A DNA stretch of 64,000 bases from Brevibacillus panacihumi W25 (GCF_000503775.1 NZ_KI629782.1:2233579-2297578), one strand, 5' to 3'. Shown: positions 52,875 through 63,211, numbered from the stretch's first letter. Program-made: numbers and translations. Notes: generated by a model from the letters alone, not told the origin.

Positions 52875-54104
52875 GTGATGATTCCGCCATTTTCTCTTTT
52901 GCAACGCTATCCTCGAGAAGCCATGCTGTTTCTCACCGCCAGCTTTATCAATGCGGCCGGCAGTGCATTTATGTGGCCTTTAACTACCTTGTACGTACAT
53001 ACGATACTCGGACGCACGATGACAGAGGCAGGCTTTGTACTCATGCTCCAATCTATTGCCGGAATTTTCGGCCAGTTCGTTGGCGGTTCGCTTTTTCACC
53101 GTCTGGGGGCCAAGCGTCTGATCGTCGGCGCCTTGTTCCTGCAAGGTCTTTTTCAGCTTTCCATCCCACTGACACAGAGCTGGCCTGTGTATCTGGGAAT
53201 CATGATGTGCCTGGGCTTTACGTATAATTTGTCTGCGCCCGCGATCCAGGCATTTATCGGTTTCCGCTGGAAAGAACAGCGACGAGAGATCTTTAATATC
53301 GTCTATGTAGGAAACAATATGGGCATGGCGATCGGAACGGCGTTGGCAGGCTTGATTGCGACATTTTCGTTTCAGCTGACCTTTTTTATCAATGGCGTGA
53401 GCACCTTGCTGTTCGGCCTGTTCTTCTTCCTGATCATGAAGCATATATCCCATGAGGATCTCGTTGGCAAGGATCATGAACGAGCAGCCAAACGTACCGG
53501 CGCTGAAACCCTGCAGCTTCTGCTCAATTTCCGCGTATATTTGTTTATGGCGCTTGGCGGAGGATTTATTTTCTTTTCCACAACGGTGTGGAATACAGGG
53601 GTCGCGCCTTATCTGACCAGCCAGGGCATGCCATTGTCTGCTTACAGCTGGCTGTGGACCGTAAACGGGATTATCATTTTTGCCGGTCAACCTCTGATTT
53701 CTTGGGTCAAACGTCTAATGCGGCAAAATTTGTCTACACAGCTCGTCGCAAGCGCGGTCGCGTACGGTTGCGGCTTTGCCTTCATGCTCTGCTTGCACGA
53801 TAGCTATGCTGCCTTTATTACGGGCATGGTGATTACGACCTTCGGCGAAATGCTGATCGCCCCCACCATCCCCACTTTTATTTCCGAACGGACGGGAGAG
53901 ATGGCTCCCTTTTACCTCGGGGTGGTCGGCTCGATTACGGCAGTGGGGCGCTTGCTGGGGCCGCTTGCCTTGGGTTATGTATACGATCAAGGCGGGGTCG
54001 AGTCAAGCTTGTTGATCTCTACCATCGTATCGTTTACAGCCGTTCTTCTCTGCGTGCTTCACGCGTCTTTGCAGCGGGATCGGCAGAAAATAATGGAGGG
54101 ATGA
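52875..54104 (+). CDS. Major facilitator superfamily transporter
   Basis: 409-residue, 12-span MFS pump of the drug/H+ antiporter type (DHA1, MdtH-like). Segments FLTASFINAAGSAFMWPLTT, the A-motif GGSLFHRLGAKRLIVGALFL and GLMFNLSAPAIQAF-like third helix (here GFTYNLSAPAIQAFIGFRWK). GAAGGTG is before ATG. Overlaps the arylamine N-acetyltransferase gene region by a few bases, so they are one operon. Confidence 0.92.
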   Translation: MMIPPFSLLQRYPREAMLFLTASFINAAGSAFMWPLTTLYVHTILGRTMTEAGFVLMLQSIAGIFGQFVGGSLFHRLGAKRLIVGALFLQGLFQLSIPLTQSWPVYLGIMMCLGFTYNLSAPAIQAFIGFRWKEQRREIFNIVYVGNNMGMAIGTALAGLIATFSFQLTFFINGVSTLLFGLFFFLIMKHISHEDLVGKDHERAAKRTGAETLQLLLNFRVYLFMALGGGFIFFSTTVWNTGVAPYLTSQGMPLSAYSWLWTVNGIIIFAGQPLISWVKRLMRQNLSTQLVASAVAYGCGFAFMLCLHDSYAAFITGMVITTFGEMLIAPTIPTFISERTGEMAPFYLGVVGSITAVGRLLGPLALGYVYDQGGVESSLLISTIVSFTAVLLCVLHASLQRDRQKIMEG

Positions 54105-54106
54105 AA

Positions 54107-54892
54107 ATGAGCGAACTGAATGCCTTGTTTCGCAAGCGAATTGGCCTGCCGGAGAACAGCCCAGTCACTTTTGAAAATTTGGATGAAGTCCTGGAACGAA
54201 CAGCTATGGCCATCCCTTTTGAAAACCTGAGCGTCATCCAACAAAACGGCGCTGGCATCTCCGAAGATCGACTCGTCTCCAAGATCCTGCAGCAAAATCA
54301 AGGCGGGCTGTGCTATGAGTTAAATCCGTTGCTGTATCTGTTCTTGAAGGAAAACGGGCTCGATGTTGTCCTGACAAACGGAGTTGTGTACCAGAATGAA
54401 ACACAGGAATATCAAAGGCTGGGAAGAACCCATGTCGCCATTCTGCTTCGTCACGCGGGAAACACGTATTTGCTTGATACGGGCTTCGGAGGAAATCTGC
54501 CATTAAAGCCTGTCCCTTTAACCGGTGATATCATCCGCTCCGGCAATGGGGAATTCCGCGTCAGAAAAGAGAAAAGCGAGCATGGCGAGCATGTCCTTGA
54601 GTTGAAGCTGAAGCACAAGGATACAGATTGGAGAATCGGCTACGCATTTGATTCCCGGATTGAACTGCCCGATTTGTCAGCCTGTGATCAGGTTCAGCAG
54701 ATCATTGCCGAGCATCCTGAATCCCCTTTTAACAAAACACCGCTCATCACTAAATTGACTGAGACAGGCAGCCTCACCTTGACCAACCATTCGTTTACAC
54801 GATGGGAAAATGGGAATATGACAAAAGAAGACGTCGAGAGCGAAAGATTCCCCGAGCTGGCAAAGAAGCTGTTCTCGATCTCGTTGCCGTAA
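54107..54892 (+). CDS. Arylamine N-acetyltransferase
   Basis: 261-residue acetyl-CoA-dependent enzyme that acetylates arylamines and hydrazines. The catalytic triad is visible: Cys in QGGLCYELNPLLYLFL, His in LGRTHVAILLRH, and Asp in LLDTGFGGNLPLKP. ATG 54107 is preceded by GGAGGG six bases upstream, located at the MFS stop. Coupled with the efflux pump, the pair suggests modification and export of aromatic amines (inference). Confidence 0.94.
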   Translation: MSELNALFRKRIGLPENSPVTFENLDEVLERTAMAIPFENLSVIQQNGAGISEDRLVSKILQQNQGGLCYELNPLLYLFLKENGLDVVLTNGVVYQNETQEYQRLGRTHVAILLRHAGNTYLLDTGFGGNLPLKPVPLTGDIIRSGNGEFRVRKEKSEHGEHVLELKLKHKDTDWRIGYAFDSRIELPDLSACDQVQQIIAEHPESPFNKTPLITKLTETGSLTLTNHSFTRWENGNMTKEDVESERFPELAKKLFSISLP

Positions 54893-54909
54893 AGGCCTTA
54901 TCCAACGTG

Positions 54910-54942
54910 AAAGGCGCCCTTCCTAGGAAGAGCGCCTTTTTC
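54910..54942. terminator. Terminator, bidirectional
   Basis: AAAGGCGC...GCGCCTTTTT with inner CTTCC/GGAAG pairs. It serves nat on the plus strand and bacilliredoxin on the minus strand. Confidence 0.85.
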
Positions 54943-54956
54943 TTATTTACCTGATC

Positions 54957-55388
54957 TTATTCGCTGTACTTGTCGTATGCGCTGGTCAGCAAATTGGCGA
55001 TCGATTGCAGATCATTGTTTTCGATCTGATGACGTTCGATCATCGTCATGATTTTGCCGTCTTTCATGATGGCAAAGGAAGGGGAAGACGGCGCATAGCC
55101 TTCAAAATACTCGCGGGCTTTCGCTGTCGCTTCCTTGTCTTGTCCTGCAAAAACGGTATAGAGGTGATCTGGTTTTTTCGGGTGGTTCAGCGAATGGACC
55201 ACGGCTGGTCGAGCCAAACCTGCGGCACAGCCACAGACGGAGTTTACGACGACCAGGGTCAGACCTTTTTGGTTTGGCAAGGTTTGTTCTACTTCTTCAG
55301 CGGTGCGAAGCTCTTGAAAACCGTTGTGAGTCAGTTCATCACGCATCGGCTGGATTACTTGGCTCATGTATGCTTCATAAGACATCAT
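54957..55388 (-). CDS. BrxA/BrxB-family bacilliredoxin
   Basis: 143-residue thioredoxin-fold protein that removes bacillithiol from oxidised proteins (YphP/YqiW family). The CGC redox motif is VVNSVCGCAAGLARPAVVHS, and the family C-terminus is FAGQDKEATAKAREYFEGYA followed by MIERHQIEN. GGAGAG is before the ATG pair. Single gene. Whether BrxA or BrxB cannot be said. Confidence 0.95.
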   Translation of the reverse strand: MMSYEAYMSQVIQPMRDELTHNGFQELRTAEEVEQTLPNQKGLTLVVVNSVCGCAAGLARPAVVHSLNHPKKPDHLYTVFAGQDKEATAKAREYFEGYAPSSPSFAIMKDGKIMTMIERHQIENNDLQSIANLLTSAYDKYSE

Positions 55389-55472
55389 CGGGCAGTCTCT
55401 CCTTTATTCTCATTTCCGTTATCTTTATTATAACCCCTTCATTCCCATAGGAGAATGAGGAAGTGTGTTGCG

Positions 55473-57125
55473 CTACACTTCCATCAAAATGGTAAGGATC
55501 ATCGGGTTGCGACCCGTTTTTTCATAGATGAACGGCTTGATCACTTCGTTGATTTGCGACTTCAGCTCGGACCATTCCTTGATCTTCTTCTCCAATGCTT
55601 CCTGCAAGCGTTGGCGAACCAAAGCAGTCGCTTCCTGGATCAGCGATTCGGAGCCGCGCACGTAAACGAAGCCGCGGCTGACGATATCGGGACCCGTCAG
55701 GATCTTGAAGTTCTTCATGTCGAGGCTGACGACGACCACCATCAGGCCATCCTCGGCCAAATGCTTGCGGTCGCGCAGGACAATGTTCCCGACGTCCCCA
55801 ATGCCGCTGCCGTCAATCAGGACGATGCCAGCCGACACCTTGCTGAGCCATGCCTTCTCCCGGCTGCAGTTCAGGACATCTCCATTGTCCATGATGAAGA
55901 TATTGCTCTCCTCGATACCCACCTGCTGCGCCAGCTTGGAGTGGGTCTTGAGCATTCTGTACTCCCCGTGAATCGGGATGAAGTAGCGCGGACGGATGAA
56001 GTTGAGCATCAGCTTCAGCTCTTCGCTGCTGCCGTGGCCCGAAGCGTGAATGTCAAAAGCATGGCTCAAGACAACATTGGCTCCTGCACGGTACAGCTTG
56101 TCAATCGTTCGGCTCACATTGACCGTATTCCCCGGAATCGGAGACGCGGAGATGATGACTGTATCCTCTGGATAGATGGAGACCGTCCGGTGCGAGCCCG
56201 AAGCGATCCGCGTGAGGGCTGCCATCGGCTCTCCCTGACTGCCGGTGCAGATAATCAGAACCTGGTTGTCTGCGTAATTGTCGATATGCTTGATATCGAT
56301 CAGCATGCCCTCCGGCATCTGGATATAGCCCAGCTCTTGTCCAATCAAAAAAACCTTTTCCATGCTGCGGCCGATCACCGCTACCTTGCGATTGCATTCC
56401 TGAGCAGCATCGACGACTTGTTGCAGACGATGTACGTTGGAAGCAAAGGTAGCCAAAATGATCCGTCCGCGCGCTTTTTGCACGACATCCAGGATGCCTT
56501 CGCCTACGGTGCGTTCAGATGCGGTAAAACCAGGCCGCTCGCTGTTGGTACTATCCGAAAGCAGCGCCAATACGTCCCCGCTTGCACCGATACGGGCAAT
56601 TTTCCCGTACTCGGTCGTATGTCCCACAGGCGTCATGTCGAACTTGAAGTCTCCCGTATGGATGACCATGCCCTCCGGCGTATGCACGACAATACCGAAC
56701 GAATCCGGGATGCTGTGATTGGTGCGGAAGAAAGACGCCTTCAGCTTACCAAAAGGAATCTCGGTGTCTTCCGAAATCGGAATCAGCGTCACGTCGTTTT
56801 GCATGCGGTGCTCTTCCAGCTTCGCCTTGACCAAGCCCAGGGTAAGACGACCGCCGTAGATCGGCACCTTGATTTGCTTCATGACATAAGGAATCGCCCC
56901 AATGTGATCCTCATGTCCGTGCGTCAGCAACAAGGCTTTGATTTTATGCTGATTGGAGACCAGATAGGAGACGTCAGGAATGACCAGATCGATCCCGAAC
57001 ATCTCGTTCTCCGGAAATTTTACTCCACAATCAATGATGATGATTTCATCCTCGTACTCGACGCAATACATGTTTTTTCCGATCTCGCCGAGTCCGCCCA
57101 TCGCAAAAATCTTAACGTCACTCAA
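55473..57125 (-). CDS. rnjA: Ribonuclease J (RnjA type)
   Basis: Metallo-beta-lactamase/beta-CASP ribonuclease with 5' exonuclease and endonuclease activity (550 aa). Active-site LLTHGHEDHIGAIPYVMKQI keeps the zinc ligands, as in J1. Others are FFRTNHSIPDSFGIVVHTPE, HTGDFKFDMTPVG, ALLSDSTNSERPGFTASERT, GSQGEPMAALTRIASGSHRT and SGHGSSEELKLMLNF. The true start is TTG 57123-57125: AGGAGG lies seven bases upstream and MSDVKIFAMGGLGEIGKN matches the family. The ATG codons at 57141-57146 are inside or before this site. The repeat element copy 2 lies in its upstream region. Confidence 0.95.
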   Translation of the reverse strand: MSDVKIFAMGGLGEIGKNMYCVEYEDEIIIIDCGVKFPENEMFGIDLVIPDVSYLVSNQHKIKALLLTHGHEDHIGAIPYVMKQIKVPIYGGRLTLGLVKAKLEEHRMQNDVTLIPISEDTEIPFGKLKASFFRTNHSIPDSFGIVVHTPEGMVIHTGDFKFDMTPVGHTTEYGKIARIGASGDVLALLSDSTNSERPGFTASERTVGEGILDVVQKARGRIILATFASNVHRLQQVVDAAQECNRKVAVIGRSMEKVFLIGQELGYIQMPEGMLIDIKHIDNYADNQVLIICTGSQGEPMAALTRIASGSHRTVSIYPEDTVIISASPIPGNTVNVSRTIDKLYRAGANVVLSHAFDIHASGHGSSEELKLMLNFIRPRYFIPIHGEYRMLKTHSKLAQQVGIEESNIFIMDNGDVLNCSREKAWLSKVSAGIVLIDGSGIGDVGNIVLRDRKHLAEDGLMVVVVSLDMKNFKILTGPDIVSRGFVYVRGSESLIQEATALVRQRLQEALEKKIKEWSELKSQINEVIKPFIYEKTGRNPMILTILMEV

Positions 57126-57300
57126 ACTCTTTCCTCCTAGCATCATCGTGCATGATTTTGGGAACCCGAACCAAGCATGCCATTTCTATTGTATCACAAC
57201 GGACGTCATTCGTTTCATCTAGCTTTGCCAATCGTTGGCGATTCCCTACCTTTGGTTTGGGCTTTTTTTGTGTGGTTGTTGATCGAACTGTGGTGGAGAG

Positions 57301-57509
57301 GAGGAAAAAGAAGAAAACACTCCAGGCCGGTTGGGATCTTTGCTGGGGGTCATTCCTGGCCGCCTCCCACTCCAAAGGCGGAACCGCGGCCAAAAGCAGC
57401 CGATTCGAAGAAGCGGTTTCAAGGTTGTCCGCTAAAAGCGTGTTCCGCCTTTTCCGTTCCGGCTGAGTCAAGATCCCAAAAGCCTTGCGCTTTTTTCTTC
57501 TTTTTCCTC
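57301..57509. repeat. Structured ~205-bp element, copy 2
   Basis: Same architecture as copy 1: outer stem 17 bp (57301-57317 with 57493-57509), TTGGGATCTT/AAGATCCCAA (57331-57340 with 57470-57479), and AAAGGCGGAAC/GTTCCGCCTTT (57374-57384 with 57442-57452). A 35-bp block (57367-57401) is identical to 34018-34052. Outer-stem bases differ from copy 1 on both arms in a pairing-preserving way. Upstream of rnjA on the minus strand. No promoter assigned. Confidence 0.85.
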
Positions 57510-57550
57510 AGCCAGCTCCACGTCTCCCCAACCTTACCTTTAAAATGATT

Positions 57551-57600
57551 AAAAAAACGCCCTCATGCTCTCGCTTCACCAAGCAATCGCAAGTGGGCGC
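57551..57600 (-). terminator. Terminator of the Sco gene
   Basis: CGCCC/GGGCG closing pairs with inner TTGC/GCAA-type pairing and TTTTTTT on the minus strand. Confidence 0.7.
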
Positions 57601-57604
57601 TTTG

Positions 57605-58243
57605 TTATTTTGCCAAGATGGCCATCTCTTTCATCATCAAATCCATATCCATATCCGCTGCCATGCCGTATGCCTGGCGCATGTTGCCGTCTGCATCGAC
57701 GAGGAACATGCGGGCTGTATGGGTAATCGAATAGCCAGTCGGTGAATTCTCGTCCGGGAGCTTCATGACACCCATGCCGAAATCTTTGGTGACCGCCTCG
57801 ATCGCCTTGTCGTCGCCGCGCAGGAACTTCCAGCCGCTCTGGTCTGCATGGAATTTCTCGGCGTACGCCTGCAGCACTTCCGCAGTATCGAACTCCGGAT
57901 CGAACGTGATGGTGACGAACTCTACCTTGTCGCCGAACAGATTCTTTTCCTTGAGCTGCTCTTGCAGTTGGGACATATTGTAGGTCGTGGCCGGACAAAT
58001 ATCCGGGCAATTGGTAAAGATGAACTCGACCAGACGCACTTTTCCCGTACTTTCCGAGAAGGTATATTTCGTGCCGTCGATATTTTCCAGGGTAAAATCA
58101 TTCAAAGCCTTGATGACCGGGATCTGGGATTTTTGCATGTACGGATACCCGATCACCACGACGATCGCCAGAATCAAAATGCCTGCCAATACGGGAAACC
58201 AGTGCTTTTTCACCGATGCTTCCTGTTGCTTTCCTTCACTCAC
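57605..58243 (-). CDS. SCO1/SenC-family copper chaperone
   Basis: 212-residue membrane-anchored thioredoxin-fold protein involved in CuA assembly of cytochrome oxidase. TM ~15-33 (WFPVLAGILILAIVVVIGYP). Copper ligands are Cys in VEFIFTNCPDICPATTYNMS and His in GYSITHTARMFLVDADG. GTG start at 58243 with GGAGG eight bases upstream. Located between rhodanese and the rnjA leader. Confidence 0.94.
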   Translation of the reverse strand: MSEGKQQEASVKKHWFPVLAGILILAIVVVIGYPYMQKSQIPVIKALNDFTLENIDGTKYTFSESTGKVRLVEFIFTNCPDICPATTYNMSQLQEQLKEKNLFGDKVEFVTITFDPEFDTAEVLQAYAEKFHADQSGWKFLRGDDKAIEAVTKDFGMGVMKLPDENSPTGYSITHTARMFLVDADGNMRQAYGMAADMDMDLMMKEMAILAK

Positions 58244-58313
58244 ACGAACTTCCTCCCCATGCTATTCCCCGGGCTTCTCTCTACCCGAACATGAAATCGT
58301 CGGGCTGCCCGTT

Positions 58314-58628
58314 CTAGGATTCCTCTTTTTCTCCTGGCCAAGCGAGCATCCCGCCGACCATATTGGCCACATCAAAACCCAAATTCTGCAGGTATTCCGT
58401 CGCATGATGGCTGCGCGCGCCACTGCGGCATACCATCACGACTGGTGTGCTTTTGTCCAGCTCATCGACACGTTGCGGCAAGAAGCCGAGCGGGATCAGT
58501 TTTGCCTGTTTGATATGGCCTGCGTTCCACTCATCCACTTCACGCACATCAATCACTTGCACAGGTTCTTCTGCTTCCAGCTTTTGCAGCAATTCCTCAG
58601 GTGTAATCTCTTTTACTTGGTCGCTCAT
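58314..58628 (-). CDS. Rhodanese-like sulfurtransferase domain protein
   Basis: 104-residue single rhodanese domain. The active-site loop CRSGAR is in VMVCRSGARSHHATEYLQNL, and the entry is ELLQKLEAEEPVQVIDVREV. Sulfur carrier or thiosulfate sulfurtransferase. AGGAGGGTC is before the ATG. About 70 bp before the Sco gene, which is on the same strand. Confidence 0.93.
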   Translation of the reverse strand: MSDQVKEITPEELLQKLEAEEPVQVIDVREVDEWNAGHIKQAKLIPLGFLPQRVDELDKSTPVVMVCRSGARSHHATEYLQNLGFDVANMVGGMLAWPGEKEES

Positions 58629-58885
58629 CGGGACCCTCCTATATATGATGATTCATCGTCTTTTTTTCCCCATCATCATATCATAAGCTCCCTTCATTTT
58701 CTAACGGGACGACCCATCTAGTATCTACCTATTATGAAGCGTACCACAAAGCATACTGAGAAACCCTTCACATCATCAAAGCGTTTGTGAACGAGTGTAG
58801 GCTAAAGAGTTACAAATTGAAGGCAGAGCTCTCTCTGCTTTTGTTAAACCCACAAAAGCCACTCTGATAACTTACATTTCCGCCA

Positions 58886-58914
58886 TTGACAGAAGAATAG
58901 CAATTCCATACAAT
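58886..58914 (+). promoter_or_regulatory. Sigma-A promoter of the SAM riboswitch transcript
   Basis: TTGACA (58886-58891) and TACAAT (58909-58914), spacer 17 bp, about 28 bp before the aptamer. Near-perfect consensus. Confidence 0.88.
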
Positions 58915-58941
58915 TGTGATAACAATCAGAAAAAAGTTGTT

Positions 58942-60443
<1,502 letters not shown>

Positions 60444-60460
60444 CATATCGCTGCATAGCA

Positions 60461-60487
60461 AAAACCACTCTGAGCGAGTGGTTTTTT
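60461..60487 (+). terminator. Terminator of metY
   Basis: AAAACCACTC-tgagc-GAGTGGTTTT followed by TT. Confidence 0.92.
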
Positions 60488-60500
60488 GCGTTCCTGATCC

Positions 60501-61112
60501 TTATCGGCCTTGGCCTGCTGTTTGCTTCCCTTCCAGGTTGAATTTGAGGCTGACGCTGTCGCCTTGGAAGCGATTTTGATCTTTTCCGTCATCCTCGAAT
60601 TTAATACCGATGTAGATTTCTTCGTTTACACCTGGTTTCAGATGCTGCCATCTAGTACCCCAGCTTGAGATATCCAATTGTCCGCCGTCTTTCAATTGCT
60701 TGAGTGTTTTACCGTTCAGCGGGCTGAGGATGACGCGATCATCGAAAGGAATCGATTTATTGTCGCTAGAGAGGAAGTATACCTTCAGATTTTTTGCAAA
60801 ATCATCATCGTCGAGCTGATCTTCGCCCACATCCACAATGGTGTACTCCAGACCCATCAAGAGCTTGTCAACATCCAATGTTCCTTCATTTTTGATCTTG
60901 AACGTTCTCTCCATCCAGTCACCAGGTTTCAGGTTGTTCACATCAAACACTGCGGAAGCCGGTGTCGCCCCAATCTTCAAAGTACCTGCGGCAAACGTGT
61001 TGTTATCGATGGATGTCGTAGCGTTGAAGTATGCGAATGTTCCCCCGCCGATCAGAGCTGCACCCAGCCCTACAGATGCCAGCGTCATCGCAAATTGTTT
61101 TTTCAAGTTCAT
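60501..61112 (-). CDS. Camelysin/TasA-family secreted biofilm-matrix protein
   Basis: 203-residue exported protein with the SipW-dependent signal peptide (LKKQFAMTLASVGLGAALIG then GGTFAYFNATTSI, typical cleavage site). The mature part has the CalY/TasA fold pattern: NNTFAAGTLKIGATP, NNLKPGDWMERTFKIKNEGT, WQHLKPGVNEEIYIGIKFED. TasA forms fibres in biofilms and CalY is a surface metalloprotease in B. cereus. Which role holds here cannot be told. ATG 61110-61112 is preceded by GGGAGG. Last gene of the operon with sipW. Confidence 0.92.
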   Translation of the reverse strand: MNLKKQFAMTLASVGLGAALIGGGTFAYFNATTSIDNNTFAAGTLKIGATPASAVFDVNNLKPGDWMERTFKIKNEGTLDVDKLLMGLEYTIVDVGEDQLDDDDFAKNLKVYFLSSDNKSIPFDDRVILSPLNGKTLKQLKDGGQLDISSWGTRWQHLKPGVNEEIYIGIKFEDDGKDQNRFQGDSVSLKFNLEGKQTAGQGR

Positions 61113-61307
61113 GTTCAATTCCTCCCAGGTATATGTGATCTTTTCTTTCTTGGTCTAATCGTACTGTTTTTGCGAAAAACGGACTTCCTGCATGGGAATG
61201 AAAAAGAACGCCTGCCTGGTTGATTGACTCTCCCCCTGCGTGGTCCTCCCCCCTCATACCAGAGGATGAAGGGGATTCAACCCGGTGATGTGATGATTCG
61301 CAAACAA

Positions 61308-61359
61308 AACGGTCATGACCGTTGTCCCCCGATGACAGGCGAAAACGGTCATGACCATT
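61308..61359. promoter_or_regulatory. Two copies of a 16-bp palindrome between sipW and the camelysin gene
   Basis: AACGGTCATGACCGTT (61308-61323) is a perfect palindrome. AACGGTCATGACCATT (61344-61359) is the same with one change. Centres are 36 bp apart. Likely operator sites for an unknown dimeric regulator, though a hairpin role in the sipW-camelysin RNA cannot be excluded. Confidence 0.6.
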
Positions 61360-61375
61360 TTTGAGGATCTTTGAA

Positions 61376-61909
61376 TTAGCGGCTTTCGTTAACAGGCGCA
61401 TCTGCTTCTTTTAACATACGGAATAGCTTCCACACCTGGCTGACGATCAGATAGACACCCGGTACTACCAAGAAAACAAGCATTCCTACCTGTGAGCGGA
61501 TAAACTCCACAAGATATCCAAGCAAAGGAACCCAATATTGTACCTCCCCGATGACCCGATCCTTGCTTACCGGATTGTAGTCATTGCCGTCGTTGGCGTC
61601 TCCTTTTGTTACCAATTGGCTATCTTTTATCTCCACGACACGATGTGTGACCGTTCTTCCATCCAGATCCTTGAATGTGATGATATCTCCTTGTTTGATC
61701 TGTTCGAAGGAAACGGGTTTGACTGCTACGATGCTTCCCGTCTGGAATGTCGGGGCCATCGAACCGCTCAGGACGACCATCAGCTCGTTGTCAAACAACA
61801 TCGTTTTCCCGCCGTTCATCTTGCCAACAAACAAAAATACGCACAATGCGATAATCAAGGTAAACAGAATGGTGGCAGCAACGGACAAGACTTTTTTGAC
61901 GATTGCCAT
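61376..61909 (-). CDS. sipW: Signal peptidase I, SipW type
   Basis: 177-residue ER/archaeal-type signal peptidase. The catalytic Ser is in VLSGSMAPTFQTGSIVAV, and His replaces the usual Lys in VTHRVVEIKDSQLVTKGDAN, the mark of SipW. Two membrane segments flank the catalytic part (N-terminal LSVAATILFTLIIALCVFLF and the C-terminal VGMLVFLVVPGVYLIVSQVW). In B. subtilis it processes TasA and TapA, both with this type of signal. Upstream of the camelysin gene. Confidence 0.95.
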   Translation of the reverse strand: MAIVKKVLSVAATILFTLIIALCVFLFVGKMNGGKTMLFDNELMVVLSGSMAPTFQTGSIVAVKPVSFEQIKQGDIITFKDLDGRTVTHRVVEIKDSQLVTKGDANDGNDYNPVSKDRVIGEVQYWVPLLGYLVEFIRSQVGMLVFLVVPGVYLIVSQVWKLFRMLKEADAPVNESR

Positions 61910-61941
61910 CGGGCATCCTCCTTTTTCAATGTGGCTGAACG

Positions 61942-62613
61942 TTATCCCTCTGTCTGCGGCGTTGGTGTTTCTGGCGCTGGAGCTGGCGTCCCTGTCGGCT
62001 CTGCTGGTTGGGAAGGATACGGGGACGATGAATCCGGTGCCCCCGGCTGTTGGGATGGGGTCTCTGCGGGCAGTTCCGTAATGTCGGTTGGCTTCCGATA
62101 GGTTGTCACCAGTGTCACTGGAATCGTACAGGTGTAAAATCCCCCGAGAGCAGTAATCTGGATCTCGCCTTTTTCCACCCTGTTATCGAACTCAATCTCC
62201 TGCCGATCGTGGGCAATCCGGAAAACAATTCCATCCTCCGCATCCGTTCGCTCCACCTTGAGCACATCCGCGATCTCTCCCGTCACAGAAATGTTCTCCA
62301 CGTCCAGGTCAAAATCGGGGCGTTGCGGGATAAACGTCAGTTCCGCTGTCCCTTCCACAATCGTCAGCGTTTCCCTTGTATCCTCAGAAACGCTGCCGTC
62401 TGCTTGTGTCTTGCGCACGACACGTACCTTCTTGACCACACGCGATGTCATCTGGATTTGGGAGGTGTCCGTCATGAAAACATCTTCATTGGATCCTGTG
62501 GAAAGGGAATACATCTGTTTTTTCTCACTGGTTAAAAAAGAAAGTGTTTGGTCTAACGGGACTGCGTTGCCTAAAAGACTGACTGCGATCAATGCCATGG
62601 CCAGCTTTTTCAC
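61942..62613 (-). CDS. Secreted protein of the SipW operon, unknown function
   Basis: 223 residues from GTG 62611-62613 (AGGGGTGAG upstream). Signal peptide VKKLAMALIAVSLLGNAVPL. The middle is beta-rich (LTFIPQRPDFDLDVENISVT, GEIQITALGGFYTCTIPVTL). The C-terminus is a Pro/Ser/Thr/Ala-rich tail (SSPYPSQPAEPTGTPAPAPE). No family recognised. It takes a position like tapA relative to sipW, but there is no sequence match with TapA. Confidence 0.82.
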   Translation of the reverse strand: MKKLAMALIAVSLLGNAVPLDQTLSFLTSEKKQMYSLSTGSNEDVFMTDTSQIQMTSRVVKKVRVVRKTQADGSVSEDTRETLTIVEGTAELTFIPQRPDFDLDVENISVTGEIADVLKVERTDAEDGIVFRIAHDRQEIEFDNRVEKGEIQITALGGFYTCTIPVTLVTTYRKPTDITELPAETPSQQPGAPDSSSPYPSQPAEPTGTPAPAPETPTPQTEG

Positions 62614-62623
62614 TTTCTCACCC

Positions 62624-63211
62624 CTATTCGGCGTAGATCGCGTCGGATGTTGCTTGCTTTGCAAGAAAACGGATTTCCACTTCCCCGCGAAGGGATTGAT
62701 ACTGATGATCCACACCCTCACGCGGCAGATACACTGTTATCAAAAAGCTTTTATCCCCCTCATCCGCCAAAAACAAGCCTTCTGTCTCATGCCTGAGATT
62801 GGGACCGAACTCGGCCGGCTTGAGATCACGCACCAGTCCGTCGTACAGCTCTTCTTTCCCCTGCAAAATCCTCATACGCAGCACTTCCTCCAGCTTTTGC
62901 GCTGCCTCAGGCTGTTCGCGATTGGTGACACTCGCTACGATTTTATAGAAGAAGTCCAGATCGCTATCTCCACGCGACAAAGTTGCCTGCAACTGTCTGG
63001 CGTCCCCCGGGAGCATCCGTGCCAAATCCACAGTGTGATTGCCCCCCTCAAGCACCTTCCATTCATCTCCGAAGCGGCTTTTCGTAATATCCAGCAACCC
63101 CACAACAAACTGCTGACTCGAATCCCTCACTTGATGCCACATCCAGCTATACGTAGCCGATGGATGGACATACAGGGAAAAGGTAAGGCCCATCAGAAAC
63201 AACCCGACCAT
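62624..63211 (-). CDS. Membrane-anchored protein of the SipW operon, unknown function
   Basis: About 195 residues if started at ATG 63209-63211. A hydrophobic N-terminal segment (MVGLFLMGLTFSLYVHPSAT) is followed by an extracytoplasmic part (WHQVRDSSQQFVVGLLDITK, KSFLITVYLPREGVDHQYQS). No ribosome-binding site fits this ATG well. The frame is open upstream, and a preceding basic stretch (RRKREITLWDQA) would suit a membrane-anchor N-terminus. No family recognised. In operon order between the beta-helix gene and the secreted gene. Confidence 0.7.
   Translation of the reverse strand: MVGLFLMGLTFSLYVHPSATYSWMWHQVRDSSQQFVVGLLDITKSRFGDEWKVLEGGNHTVDLARMLPGDARQLQATLSRGDSDLDFFYKIVASVTNREQPEAAQKLEEVLRMRILQGKEELYDGLVRDLKPAEFGPNLRHETEGLFLADEGDKSFLITVYLPREGVDHQYQSLRGEVEIRFLAKQATSDAIYAE

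Noticed and set aside
55455-57140. Long plus-strand open frame opposite rnjA (561 codons)
   Set aside because: RNase J is clear on the minus strand. The opposite frame is a codon-bias shadow.
57152-57548. Open frames through repeat element copy 2
   Set aside because: Same argument as for copy 1. No ribosome-binding sites.
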